A DNA stretch of 16,203 nucleotides, taken from the NCBI GenBank assembly GCA_045639085.1, contig JAZUCM010000082.1, positions 1 to 16,203 of the forward strand. Direction: 5' to 3'. Made by a program: the position numbers and the translations under genes. The DNA comes from Gastranaerophilus sp045639085. Lineage in GTDB: Bacteria; Cyanobacteriota; Vampirovibrionia; Gastranaerophilales; Gastranaerophilaceae. Of this stretch, positions 1 through 6,989 are shown piece after piece (the first letter of the stretch is position 1; each line of letters begins with the position of its first letter). The notes beneath the pieces were generated by a model that saw only the letters and a program-made list of their open reading frames with translations, was not told the DNA's origin and did no database searches.

Positions 1-64
1 ACCACCAAAATCTTTAAAAATCAAGTATAATTTCTTAGCTTTTTAAGCTTTAATATTTTTATTG

Positions 65-335
65 TCCGAACAAAAATTCGCGATAAGGAACGTGAGCACT
101 CTGCCGAGGCAAACAATCCAGTGAATTGTTTGCCGAGAGGGTTTGAGAGTGGCGTATTAGACAGCGAAGCCACGGTGTTGGCACCCGTGAGGGTGACAAG
201 CAGCGAATTTGCGGACGGACGACGCAACGAAGTTGCATGTCCGGATAGCGAACAGATTGAGCTAGCTGGGGCAGTGCCCCATAGGCGAAACTCTGTGAGC
301 GTGGAGCAAATTCAAGACAGGTGGCGGAGAACTGC
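65..335. repeat. GC-rich hairpin-dense block, probable dispersed non-coding element
   Basis: Positions 1-336 hold no gene I can support. The block is clearly more GC-rich than its AT-rich surroundings and is packed with short inverted repeats: 108-117 with 125-134 (10 bp, loop of 7), enclosed by 97-102 with 146-151; about 171-189; 216-220 with 239-243 enclosing 224-228 with 232-236; 268-272 with 276-280; and a longer-range pair 205-212 with 306-313 (gaatttgc/gcaaattc). A 7-bp direct repeat, TTTATTG, lies at 58-64 and 336-342, on either side of the block, and could be a target-site duplication. The right copy spans the stop codon of the minus-strand gene ending at 337. Open frames exist on both strands, but none has a ribosome binding site or protein-like composition. 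It does not match tmRNA, RNase P, SRP or 6S RNA by the conserved motifs I know. Positions 1-60 are AT-rich with only a weak hairpin at 37-49. Confidence 0.5.
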
Positions 336-336
336 T

Positions 337-1986
337 TTATTGGGTCAATGATCTCCACATATTACTTAATATTTTAAAATCTTCCGCGATTTCCGGTTTT
401 TCTATCAGTTGGGCAAGCGTATCTCTATTAACGTCCGTTAGTTTATAACTGAAATCTGCTGAACCGTCGCCACCAGCTTTGTGGCAAAGCTCATGTAAGG
501 CTGTTTCTAGGATTTCTGCAAAGCTATTGATGTTTAAATGTCTTCTGTTTATCCAAAAACCTTTACTTTCGCCGTGCTCGACTATCGCTTCGGCTAACGT
601 GTCTTTGTATTCTAATACGTTATTCTCATCTGCTGCAGAATTGTTGAATAGATATATTTTGGTGTTTAATTCTTCATTTGTAAAATGTTTTTCTTTCAAT
701 GCCGGGCTGAGTTTTTGCAATGCGGTTCGTAATATCTTTATTTTTTCAATTTCTATTTCATTTGGTGCAATAGGTTTATGGGCTCGCGCTGCGTTCAGGT
801 AGTCTCTTAATCGTTTCATCCCGATACCTGCAAATACTACAGAACATATCTTATAGCCTTGGTTTATAAAATCGCGTACGATATCTATATTTCGACTTAG
901 CTCATTGTCTGCTACAGAAACATATTTGTCAGGGAATTTGATTTTGTTGAAGTATAATCCGTAATTATTATCGGAAGAAGGTTTATATGTTGATTCGTAT
1001 ACAAACGTATCTAAGAATGTTTGCATTGTCGGTACTTCTTTGTGGCTTCGCGGATCTATTTCTATAAACGGTTCTAAGGTTTTAATGACTTTCAGCCGGG
1101 TTTCCGTTGAAGTTTTTTGCGCTAACCACGTTGCAATTTTTTGTAAATCATTTTTATTTAAAGAAAGTCTGTCTCTTGATGGATCAAGGACATCTGTTGG
1201 TGGTTTTTCTTTTAGACAGATTGCGGCACCTTCGATACTATCGAACTCTCCATTGTATTCAAATCGTTGTCCGGCAATGTAAATTCCCCCTTTTTCTTTT
1301 GGGGGTAAACGTTTTATGCTAAATAAATCGTTCTCCAGTTCAGGCGCTTTGAAGTGAGTATTACCTGAGTGGTAAAAACGGTTGATGCTGTTTCTTATTG
1401 TATTTAACAAAGAAATGTCATCTGTTTCAAATTCGAAAAAGTTGCCTTCTATATGTTGTTCATTTTTGTTGAGGTTGTATGTTAAAAGTTTTTTATCTGT
1501 AATACTTCCCGGTTCGAGGACATAATTGACCGTCCAGTTGTCAGAACCGATTTTAACATTTTGGGCTCCTTTGTCTTTTAGTAGTTTAAGGGTTGTCATT
1601 TTTAGGCCTTCACCATAATTGCCTGCCGCGTGTGGGTCGTTGCGTTTAGTTGATTCTCCGATGTATATAGCTTTGTCTGGTGTATATGTTGAATCGCCAT
1701 CGATGCGGACTTTGTATTTTCCGTTATTTGTTGGAGTGAATTTAATTCTAACACCATCTAATGTTTGGCCGTGACCGTCAAAGAAGTTTTGGAGTAAGTC
1801 TCGGGCAATTTTATCGTTATTCCATTGAACTGAATCGGCATAATCTGTAGTGATTGCGGTCGAAACTCTGTTTAACGGTTGAAAATCAATGGTTTTACAG
1901 TGGGTTATTTTTGCTTGCGCCGTTTTAGGAATTTGGAGTTCAAATGAACCGTTAGCATTGATTTCAGGAAGTATTAGTGTATGCAT
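337..1986 (-). CDS. GHKL-type ATPase / HExxH metallopeptidase-like protein (3' part of a frame-split gene)
   Basis: This 549-aa frame has two recognisable regions. Near residues 62-71 (DLLQNFFD) is an N-box-like helix, then IDGDSTY and IGEST (about 95-113) and a glycine-rich lid GNYGEGLK (122-129), the pattern of GHKL (Hsp90/MutL/histidine kinase) ATP-binding folds. At residues 498-502 is HELCH followed by a GGDGS stretch, a zinc metallopeptidase-like HExxH motif close to the C-terminus. The middle (about 200-490) I do not recognise. The frame is open well upstream of ATG 1986, to 2373, and the extra residues look like real charged protein. There is no ATG, GTG or TTG in that extension, and no Shine-Dalgarno before 1986. 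This suggests translation normally enters from the 88-aa ORF at 2250-2516 by a -1 shift at 2274-2280, giving a 726-aa product. Otherwise the gene is broken, or the A-run is miscounted. Substrate and role are unknown. Confidence 0.7.
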   Translation of the reverse strand: MHTLILPEINANGSFELQIPKTAQAKITHCKTIDFQPLNRVSTAITTDYADSVQWNNDKIARDLLQNFFDGHGQTLDGVRIKFTPTNNGKYKVRIDGDSTYTPDKAIYIGESTKRNDPHAAGNYGEGLKMTTLKLLKDKGAQNVKIGSDNWTVNYVLEPGSITDKKLLTYNLNKNEQHIEGNFFEFETDDISLLNTIRNSINRFYHSGNTHFKAPELENDLFSIKRLPPKEKGGIYIAGQRFEYNGEFDSIEGAAICLKEKPPTDVLDPSRDRLSLNKNDLQKIATWLAQKTSTETRLKVIKTLEPFIEIDPRSHKEVPTMQTFLDTFVYESTYKPSSDNNYGLYFNKIKFPDKYVSVADNELSRNIDIVRDFINQGYKICSVVFAGIGMKRLRDYLNAARAHKPIAPNEIEIEKIKILRTALQKLSPALKEKHFTNEELNTKIYLFNNSAADENNVLEYKDTLAEAIVEHGESKGFWINRRHLNINSFAEILETALHELCHKAGGDGSADFSYKLTDVNRDTLAQLIEKPEIAEDFKILSNMWRSLTQ

Positions 1987-2249
1987 GTCGGCACGATTGC
2001 CCGTGCCTATCGCTATTTCATCATAATTGTATTTATATTTAACTTCTTTAGGCGAATTTTGTGGTGGGTTAACCGGGTCGTAATCCAGTGTTTCTGTCTT
2101 AATTTTATTCTCTAATTTGGCTTGTCGTTCCGGGGATGTTAATGTTAATTCATCGTTGCGTGCAATTGCTTCTGCTAATTGATTTTTCGATGTTTTTAAT
2201 GCATCTTCTAAGTTTGTAACTTTTTTATTACTTTGGTATAGATTGGTAT

Positions 2250-2516
2250 TTAAAATTTCGTTTTGATTTTTAGTTTTTTTAACAATTTGGTATTTTTTGT
2301 AAGTAGAACTACGCCACTCAGTGTGAAAACTGTTGCAACAGTTGCCGCCCCCAAAAGTTTTGATTCGGGGATTTCATAAATCTTTTTATGTGGACGTTCA
2401 TTTGTAATGGTTTCCGGCGAATTATCTATTGGTTTTGGGGCAAATGTTTGTGGTTTTGCACTGAAATAGCACGGTTTGTATAATTTGCTATTTGAACCAA
2501 TATTTGTAATGTTCAT
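2250..2516 (-). CDS. N-terminal, membrane-anchoring part of the frame-split ATPase/peptidase gene
   Basis: An 88-aa ORF with ATG 2516 preceded by an AAGGGA-type ribosome binding site six bases upstream. The protein starts with about 50 polar, proline- and aromatic-containing residues and no signal peptide. One hydrophobic segment follows (about 54-72, GAATVATVFTLSGVVLL), then a lysine-rich stretch that ends in the stop at 2250. Codons 79-81 read TTA AAA AAA. A -1 slip there leads directly into the open frame of the GHKL/HExxH protein, so this is best read as the N-terminus of a 726-aa membrane-anchored protein rather than a separate small gene. Its layout, a short polar head and then a TM segment near residue 55, resembles that of the 558-aa protein at 12012-13688. 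The gene lies 85 bases downstream of rsmG on the same strand and may be read from the same transcript. I see no clear promoter in the gap. Confidence 0.6.
   Translation of the reverse strand: MNITNIGSNSKLYKPCYFSAKPQTFAPKPIDNSPETITNERPHKKIYEIPESKLLGAATVATVFTLSGVVLLTKNTKLLKKLKIKTKF
2271..2282 (-). other. A7 slippery site joining the two frames
   Basis: On the minus strand the 88-aa frame reads TTA AAA AAA CTA. The phased heptamer A AAA AAA fits the X XXY YYZ pattern of bacterial -1 frameshift sites (compare dnaX, A AAA AAG). After a -1 shift the next codon is ACT (2274-2272), in the frame that stays open to the stop at 337. An eighth A, in DNA or by RNA polymerase slippage, would have the same effect. 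I see no strong downstream stem-loop and no upstream Shine-Dalgarno stimulator, so programmed shifting is possible but not shown. A frameshift mutation or a homopolymer sequencing error would look identical. Confidence 0.5.
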
Positions 2517-2601
2517 TTAAATTCCCTTTTTCGGCTTGATGTTTTAATACATAAAGGTTGATGAAAAGAAAATTTGTTAATTATTTGGATTTTGTTAAGA
2601 A

Positions 2602-3198
2602 TTATTTCTTTATTATAATCAGATTTCTATAATAAATTTCTTCCATAGGAAGATGATATTCGATTATGTCCACAATTTCGCCTCCGAGTCGCTTTATTGT
2701 TGGGGACGCTGCGGATATCTCTTCTTCCACTTTACGTGATTTATATGCTATAAAATATCCACCTTTTTTTAATAGCGGCAGCGCGTATTCACTAATTTTG
2801 TCCAATGTTGCAACGGCTCTTGATGTAACAAAATCGTACTGTTTCGTCAACTTCTCTGCCCGTTCATGCAAAATCGTTAAGTTTTTAATCCCAATATCAG
2901 CAACAATATTCTCTATTGCCGTGAGTTTTTTTCTTATACTGTCAAGTGCCGTGATTTGCAATTGAGGGTAGCGAATGGCCAACGGTACCGCCGGAAACCC
3001 ACCGCCCGTGCCGATGTCCAACAGTGTTTTATTTGATAAATCTTGCGCGTACTTTTCAAAAAATAATTCCGCCCCAAGGCTGTCGAAAACGTGTTTTTCC
3101 CATAAGAATTTTTCTTCGTTTTTTGAAATTAAGTTTATTTTTGCGTTTTCTTCAAGGAAACGTTTCATGTATTTTTCGTAATCATTTTTATTTTTCAT
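2602..3198 (-). CDS. rsmG: 16S rRNA (guanine-N7) methyltransferase RsmG (GidB)
   Basis: RsmG methylates N7 of G527 in 16S rRNA using S-adenosylmethionine. From ATG 3198 the protein is 198 aa, close to but slightly shorter than usual for the family. Family features visible are NLIS near residue 22 with the following charged helix and KHVFDSL, the SAM-binding motif I DIGTGGGFP (61-69), an acidic strand end ALDS, and YDFVTSRAVATL with AYKS further on, typical of RsmG. An earlier in-frame start at 3243 would add 15 lysine/arginine-rich residues lying entirely inside the preceding gene, so I prefer 3198. It overlaps the 3' end of the ATPase/TPR gene by 11 bases (stop 3190-3188), and no good ribosome binding site is visible, which suggests translational coupling. 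Confidence 0.93.
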   Translation of the reverse strand: MKNKNDYEKYMKRFLEENAKINLISKNEEKFLWEKHVFDSLGAELFFEKYAQDLSNKTLLDIGTGGGFPAVPLAIRYPQLQITALDSIRKKLTAIENIVADIGIKNLTILHERAEKLTKQYDFVTSRAVATLDKISEYALPLLKKGGYFIAYKSRKVEEEISAASPTIKRLGGEIVDIIEYHLPMEEIYYRNLIIIKK

Positions 3199-5626
3199 AG
3201 TTAAATTCTTTCGCTTTTTTGTTGAATATTTCTTCCGTGACACGTAATTTTACATCGAGTATTCGCCGTTCAATTTGTTCTATATTTTCTTTGTTAAAGT
3301 TGTTTTTTGCAAGCTTGTGCGCGTTGAAATAGTTTTCGAGAGCCTCTACAATACGGGTTTTGCTGTACAAAAAGTCGCCGTAATTCACCAATGCTGAAAT
3401 TGTATAAAACTCGTCTTTTAACTCTGAGGCATATTCGAGCGCGTTTTTGAAATGGTTTTGGGCCTTATCCGGCATGATGTCGGCGTTGAGTTGCGCAAGT
3501 TTCAGGTGCGAATTGTAAAGACCTTCCGGTTTGTTGGCGCAAATTGCGATGTCGAGGGCTTTTTGTCCGTATTTTTGGGCGAGAGTTATGTTTTCTGTTT
3601 CTGCGTATAGCGTTGTTAAGTTTGAGAAAATTTGTTGCAAATATGGGTTGATTTTCGGCGAATTGTTGAATTTTATTGCCTTTTCGTAGGCTTCAATCGC
3701 GCGGTATGTGTTGTTGCGACTCTCAAGGATCAGGCCACATTTGAACAAAAGTTCACAAATTGTTTTTGGGTTTTCTGACTTGTCGATGAGCTTCATTGCT
3801 GATTTACAGGTGTCAAACGCTTCTTTTTCAAGTCCTTCTTCCAGATAAATGTCAAAAAGAAGGAGTTCGGTTTGCAATTTTGTAGCGCGGTCTGCAATTT
3901 CCCTGAGAGATTGCAGGATTTCTTTTGCGGTGTCGTGTTTAAACATTAAATAATTCATTTTTGCGATGAAAAATGTTGTTTCGTTGATGTTTTTGGTGTC
4001 GTTTAACTCAACGTAGAGGTTTTGAGCCGCGTTAAAATGCTTTAATGCGTTGTAGGCGTCCGTGAGTTTTGAGTACGCCGTTGCGATTTTGCTGTTGGTA
4101 AGCGCAAGAATGTTTTTCTCACAATTTTCATTTGTCAAAACTTTTTCGCCAAGAGAGATGACGCGTTTGTGGTCGAAGTTTTGTTCTGCTTCGCGTATTA
4201 GTGCAAGCAGTTCTTGCGGTGACATTTTAGCTTCGAGTTCTTCTTGTGCATTGGCTTCTTTTATAAATTCGTTGATTGAATTTGCGATACCGCTGAGAAG
4301 TGAATTTTCTTCTTCCTCATCAAAAACAAATAATAAATCTTTGAGACTTTTAGGTTTTTGCGTTGGTGTAACCGTTGGTGGTAATTGTTTTGGTTCTGCG
4401 GTTTGAGGTTGTTTAAGGGTTTGTGGTGGAGCTTGAAGCATGAGTGCTTGGCCATTGTATATCTCAACGCTATTAGTGAGTTCTACTCGTTTTGGGATAA
4501 ATATTTTGTGGTATTCGATTTCTTGGCGGATTGTTCGGCGTGAAATCAAAAGGTCGCGTTCTTCGGGTTTGAGCGGAAGTTGCATTTCGTAAAGTTCTGC
4601 GCAAGAACGATGAAGTTTTACAAGGACGTTTTGCGGGATTTCGCGCTCGGTAATTTCTTTGTAGTAATCTTTTAGGTAGATATTTCCGTGTTCAATCTCA
4701 ACAAGACTGTTTGCGGCGAGCATTTGTAGCCTGTTTTCATCCCAGAGGTTTAATGATTTTAGTAGTTTTGTGTTGACCGGGTAGCGGATAACCGTTAAAA
4801 ATCTCAATAAATGGCTGCCTGCGGGATCAACTATTGCAAGGTTTTCCTTGAAAAGAAATTCGCGAAGTGAAAGGAAACTTTTTGCTTGTTTTTCTATCAG
4901 GTCAATTGGTGAAATCCCTTGAATGTTTATGATTTTTACGGCCAAAGTCGTGTAGAAAAAATAACCTTTTGTAAGTTTGTAAAACTCCTCTAAGACCGGC
5001 CCGTGAATACGGATTTTATTGGCTGTCAGATATTTTTGAAATAGGTCTTTGTCCAGGGCTTTAAAGCTTATTTTTTCGGTTTTTACTGTTTGGTGCAAAA
5101 TTTCTTGTTTGAAATTACGTGAAATAATAATTGTTTTTATTTTCGCAAATTCGCTCAGGTGAGAAACAAAATCTGCCACTTGTTGAGCGTTTTCCGGCAA
5201 AAGGGATTGGAATGAATTGAGAACAATCACAATTGGTTTTGATATTGAATAGAAATAGGCACTGATTCTTTGGGTAAAGTTTTCAAACTTTGCTTGCGGA
5301 ACTTTTATTACATCTTGCGCGGCAAGTCTTTTGAATTCTTCAAAGAAATTCAAAAATATATCATCGAGATTTGTTGATTCGTAGCAATTTGCCCAAAGTA
5401 GAATTGTGTCAGGGGCAAGGGCTTGCAAAGCGTGCTGTATGACTTCGGTTTTGCCGGTGCCTAAAAATCCTGTTGCCAAAAGTACAGATGCGTCAGAATT
5501 CAAAAAATCAATAATTTTGCTGAGTTGATTTTTGTTGTTTTCAAGCAAAATTGATTCTTGAAACTCATTTGTTTCGTTGAAAAATTTTTCTATAGAAATG
5601 TTATCTTGTAAAAATTTATACTTCAT
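3188..5626 (-). CDS. Large P-loop ATPase-like protein with C-terminal TPR repeats
   Basis: An 812-aa cytoplasmic-looking protein with no signal peptide or TM segment. The N-terminal third resembles a AAA/STAND-type NTPase: Walker A GFLGTGKT at residues 53-60, a hydrophobic strand IVIVLNS at 131-137 where the Walker B acidic residues would be expected, and a sensor-like IIISRN near 170. The usual Asp/Asp or Asp/Glu of Walker B is Asn-Ser here, so hydrolysis may be impaired. A proline/glutamine-rich linker lies at about 395-435, followed by an acidic stretch. The last about 330 residues are helical repeats of TPR type (for example AYSKLTDAYNALKHFNAAQ and AIEAYEKAIKFN), a protein-interaction scaffold. 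Such fusions often act as signal-transducing regulators or assembly scaffolds; the actual role is unknown. ATG 5626 has no Shine-Dalgarno, and a -10-like hexamer ends six bases before it, so the transcript may be leaderless. It is the first gene of the minus-strand unit leading to rsmG. Confidence 0.8.
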   Translation of the reverse strand: MKYKFLQDNISIEKFFNETNEFQESILLENNKNQLSKIIDFLNSDASVLLATGFLGTGKTEVIQHALQALAPDTILLWANCYESTNLDDIFLNFFEEFKRLAAQDVIKVPQAKFENFTQRISAYFYSISKPIVIVLNSFQSLLPENAQQVADFVSHLSEFAKIKTIIISRNFKQEILHQTVKTEKISFKALDKDLFQKYLTANKIRIHGPVLEEFYKLTKGYFFYTTLAVKIINIQGISPIDLIEKQAKSFLSLREFLFKENLAIVDPAGSHLLRFLTVIRYPVNTKLLKSLNLWDENRLQMLAANSLVEIEHGNIYLKDYYKEITEREIPQNVLVKLHRSCAELYEMQLPLKPEERDLLISRRTIRQEIEYHKIFIPKRVELTNSVEIYNGQALMLQAPPQTLKQPQTAEPKQLPPTVTPTQKPKSLKDLLFVFDEEEENSLLSGIANSINEFIKEANAQEELEAKMSPQELLALIREAEQNFDHKRVISLGEKVLTNENCEKNILALTNSKIATAYSKLTDAYNALKHFNAAQNLYVELNDTKNINETTFFIAKMNYLMFKHDTAKEILQSLREIADRATKLQTELLLFDIYLEEGLEKEAFDTCKSAMKLIDKSENPKTICELLFKCGLILESRNNTYRAIEAYEKAIKFNNSPKINPYLQQIFSNLTTLYAETENITLAQKYGQKALDIAICANKPEGLYNSHLKLAQLNADIMPDKAQNHFKNALEYASELKDEFYTISALVNYGDFLYSKTRIVEALENYFNAHKLAKNNFNKENIEQIERRILDVKLRVTEEIFNKKAKEFNYEK

Positions 5627-5632
5627 AAAGTT

Positions 5633-5661
5633 ATATTAATAGAATTTGTTATTTTTTGCAA
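5633..5661 (-). promoter_or_regulatory. Candidate promoter for the ATPase/TPR - rsmG unit
   Basis: Reading the minus strand, TTGCAA (5661-5656), a 17-bp spacer and TAATAT (5638-5633) make a reasonable sigma70-type promoter. Its predicted start point falls on or next to the A of ATG 5626, so the mRNA would have no leader. The -35 hexamer lies in the left arm of the inverted repeat at 5657-5683. Confidence 0.45.
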
Positions 5662-5683
5662 ATTTTATTTATCAAAATTTGCA
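5657..5683. repeat. Perfect 10-bp inverted repeat in the divergent promoter region
   Basis: The arms TGCAAATTTT (5657-5666) and AAAATTTGCA (5674-5683) are exact reverse complements separated by 7 bases. Each arm supplies most of an outward-facing -35 hexamer, one for the minus-strand unit and one for the plus-strand unit. The symmetry suits a dimeric regulator that would cover both promoters at once. It has no T-run and no converging genes, so a terminator role is unlikely. Confidence 0.6.
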
Positions 5684-5707
5684 CTTTTCGTTTGTTTAGA
5701 TTAGAAT
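5679..5707 (+). promoter_or_regulatory. Candidate promoter for the envelope gene cluster
   Basis: TTGCAC (5679-5684), a 17-bp spacer and TAGAAT (5702-5707) form a plausible sigma70-type promoter upstream of the microprotein at 5729. The -35 hexamer overlaps the right arm of the inverted repeat at 5657-5683. It probably drives the close-packed genes from 5729 to about 11948, since no other promoter-like signal or terminator is evident between them. Confidence 0.45.
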
Positions 5708-5728
5708 TTTTAATAAAGGGGATTTTGT

Positions 5729-5833
5729 ATGGAATTTTTTAGAAAAAATCAAAAAATTATTATCTTTATTATTGCATTGACCTTTATTGCTTGGACATTT
5801 GGTTTGATGTTGTTGCCGGTACTTTTCGGGTAA
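5729..5833 (+). CDS. 34-aa single-pass membrane microprotein
   Basis: ATG 5729 is preceded by AAAGGGG with about seven bases of spacing, the best ribosome binding site in this part of the window, and the frame closes with TAA at 5831-5833. The peptide is MEFFRKNQK followed by about 24 strongly hydrophobic residues (IIIFIIALTFIAWTFG and onward) ending PVLFG, so it is a positive-inside single-span inner-membrane peptide. It stops 24 bases before the M23 peptidase start and shares its promoter, so it may act with that envelope protein. I do not recognise a named family. The head loosely resembles the N-terminal membrane anchors of PpiD/SurA-type periplasmic foldases, so it could be the remnant of a lost longer protein. 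Confidence 0.65.
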   Translation: MEFFRKNQKIIIFIIALTFIAWTFGLMLLPVLFG

Positions 5834-5857
5834 AGGAAGGTGTTAGCGGAAGTGTGT

Positions 5858-6976
5858 ATGATTAGAAAGTTATGGGTGAATTTTATATTGGCGCTGATGA
5901 TACTAGTTTGCGCGCCGATGTGTTTTGCTGCCCCGACTTCCCAGGCTTCGGTAGATAAAAAGCTGCAATCTTACAACCAAAAGATTAAGGATATTAAGGT
6001 TCTTGAAGGTTTGGAGAAGAATAAACTTCACAAAAATCAACAAAAGCTTGAAACAACCGCTAAGAATTTGGCAAAATCGGAATCGACTTATAAGGTCTTG
6101 AAGGCTGAGTTGTCCGATGTCGAAAAAGATTACGAAACGGCGATGGGCGAATATAATCTTGCCGTAACAGATTTTAATGAAAAGGTTCGCAATATTTACA
6201 AAAATCAGCGTTCCGGCATGCTTCAGTTGCTTTTTTCAGCAAAGGATTTAACTTCTTTTATGGATGCGGTGTATTATGAGAAAATTGTCTTAAAACGTGA
6301 TGTGGCAAAGATTAGGGCTGTTAAAACAAAGGCTCAAAAAGTCGTTCTTATGAAACGCAGTATTCAGTTGAGAAGAAATCATCTTGCGAAATCCATCAAA
6401 AATATTAATTCGCAGAAAGAGTCGTTGCGTCGTGCGATTGCAGCTAATGAAAAGAAAATTAATAAACTTAAAACCGATCGACGTGCTTATGAAAAAGCTG
6501 AACGCGAGTTGATGGGACAGTCTCAAAAATTACAAACGATGTTGAATAATAAGGGCTCAAGTGCAAAACTTGTTAATTCCAGTTTTATTCGCCCGATATC
6601 AGGAAGAATTTCATCCCCGTTTGGGATGCGTACTCACCCGATTTTTAAGAGTAAATCTTTCCACTCAGGTGTTGACATTGCAGGGCCAAACGCAGGTAAC
6701 ATTATTGCCTCCAACGATGGAAAAGTTATTTATTCGGGGTGGTATGGCGGTTATGGCAAGGTCGTAATTCTAGACCATGGTTCGGTGAACGGTTCGCCTA
6801 TAACAACACTTTATGCCCACATGTCTTCAATTAATGTAAGTAACGGTCAATCTGTCAAAAAAGGTCAGGTTATTGGGAAAGAGGGTTCTACCGGCTACAG
6901 CACGGGCCCGCACTGTCACTTTGAAGTTCGTGTGAACGGTAAACCTAACAACCCTACAAACTATGTTTTATTTTAA
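5858..6976 (+). CDS. Secreted M23 (LytM/EnvC-like) peptidoglycan peptidase
   Basis: A 372-aa exported protein. Residues 1-24 form a signal peptide (basic MIRK, hydrophobic core, CFA-A cleavage site). Residues about 30-235 are charged and heptad-rich, a long coiled coil as in EnvC-type amidase activators. Residues 243-372 are an M23 domain with all metal and catalytic residues in place: H269 and D273 in HSGVD, H321 in YAH, and H352/H354 in the HCH motif. Unlike EnvC and NlpD, which have lost these residues, this enzyme should cut peptidoglycan cross-links itself. I chose ATG 5858 (GGAAG five bases upstream, signal peptide begins directly). GTG 5840 would add six residues and has its ribosome binding site too close. 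LptD follows after 13 bases, which places this gene in the envelope operon. It probably acts in cell separation or wall remodelling. Confidence 0.9.
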   Translation: MIRKLWVNFILALMILVCAPMCFAAPTSQASVDKKLQSYNQKIKDIKVLEGLEKNKLHKNQQKLETTAKNLAKSESTYKVLKAELSDVEKDYETAMGEYNLAVTDFNEKVRNIYKNQRSGMLQLLFSAKDLTSFMDAVYYEKIVLKRDVAKIRAVKTKAQKVVLMKRSIQLRRNHLAKSIKNINSQKESLRRAIAANEKKINKLKTDRRAYEKAERELMGQSQKLQTMLNNKGSSAKLVNSSFIRPISGRISSPFGMRTHPIFKSKSFHSGVDIAGPNAGNIIASNDGKVIYSGWYGGYGKVVILDHGSVNGSPITTLYAHMSSINVSNGQSVKKGQVIGKEGSTGYSTGPHCHFEVRVNGKPNNPTNYVLF

Positions 6977-6989
6977 GAAGGTAGCTTAA

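Noticed and set aside
37..60. AGCTT/AAGCT hairpin followed by T-rich DNA
   Set aside because: Stem of five pairs with only two G-C pairs and no gene ending before it that I can identify.
59..358. Open frames on both strands across the 1-350 region (up to 99 codons)
   Set aside because: They follow from the GC-rich hairpin block, which stays open in several frames. None has a ribosome binding site or recognisable domain, and they overlap each other.
1990..2007. GGCACG/CGTGCC 6-bp hairpin
   Set aside because: It lies inside the open frame of the split gene, with no sign of a regulatory role. It only weakens the case for ATG 1986 as a start.
5840..5857. GTG 5840 as start of the M23 peptidase
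   Set aside because: The purine stretch sits directly against the GTG, and the added residues would precede a complete signal peptide. ATG 5858 has better spacing.
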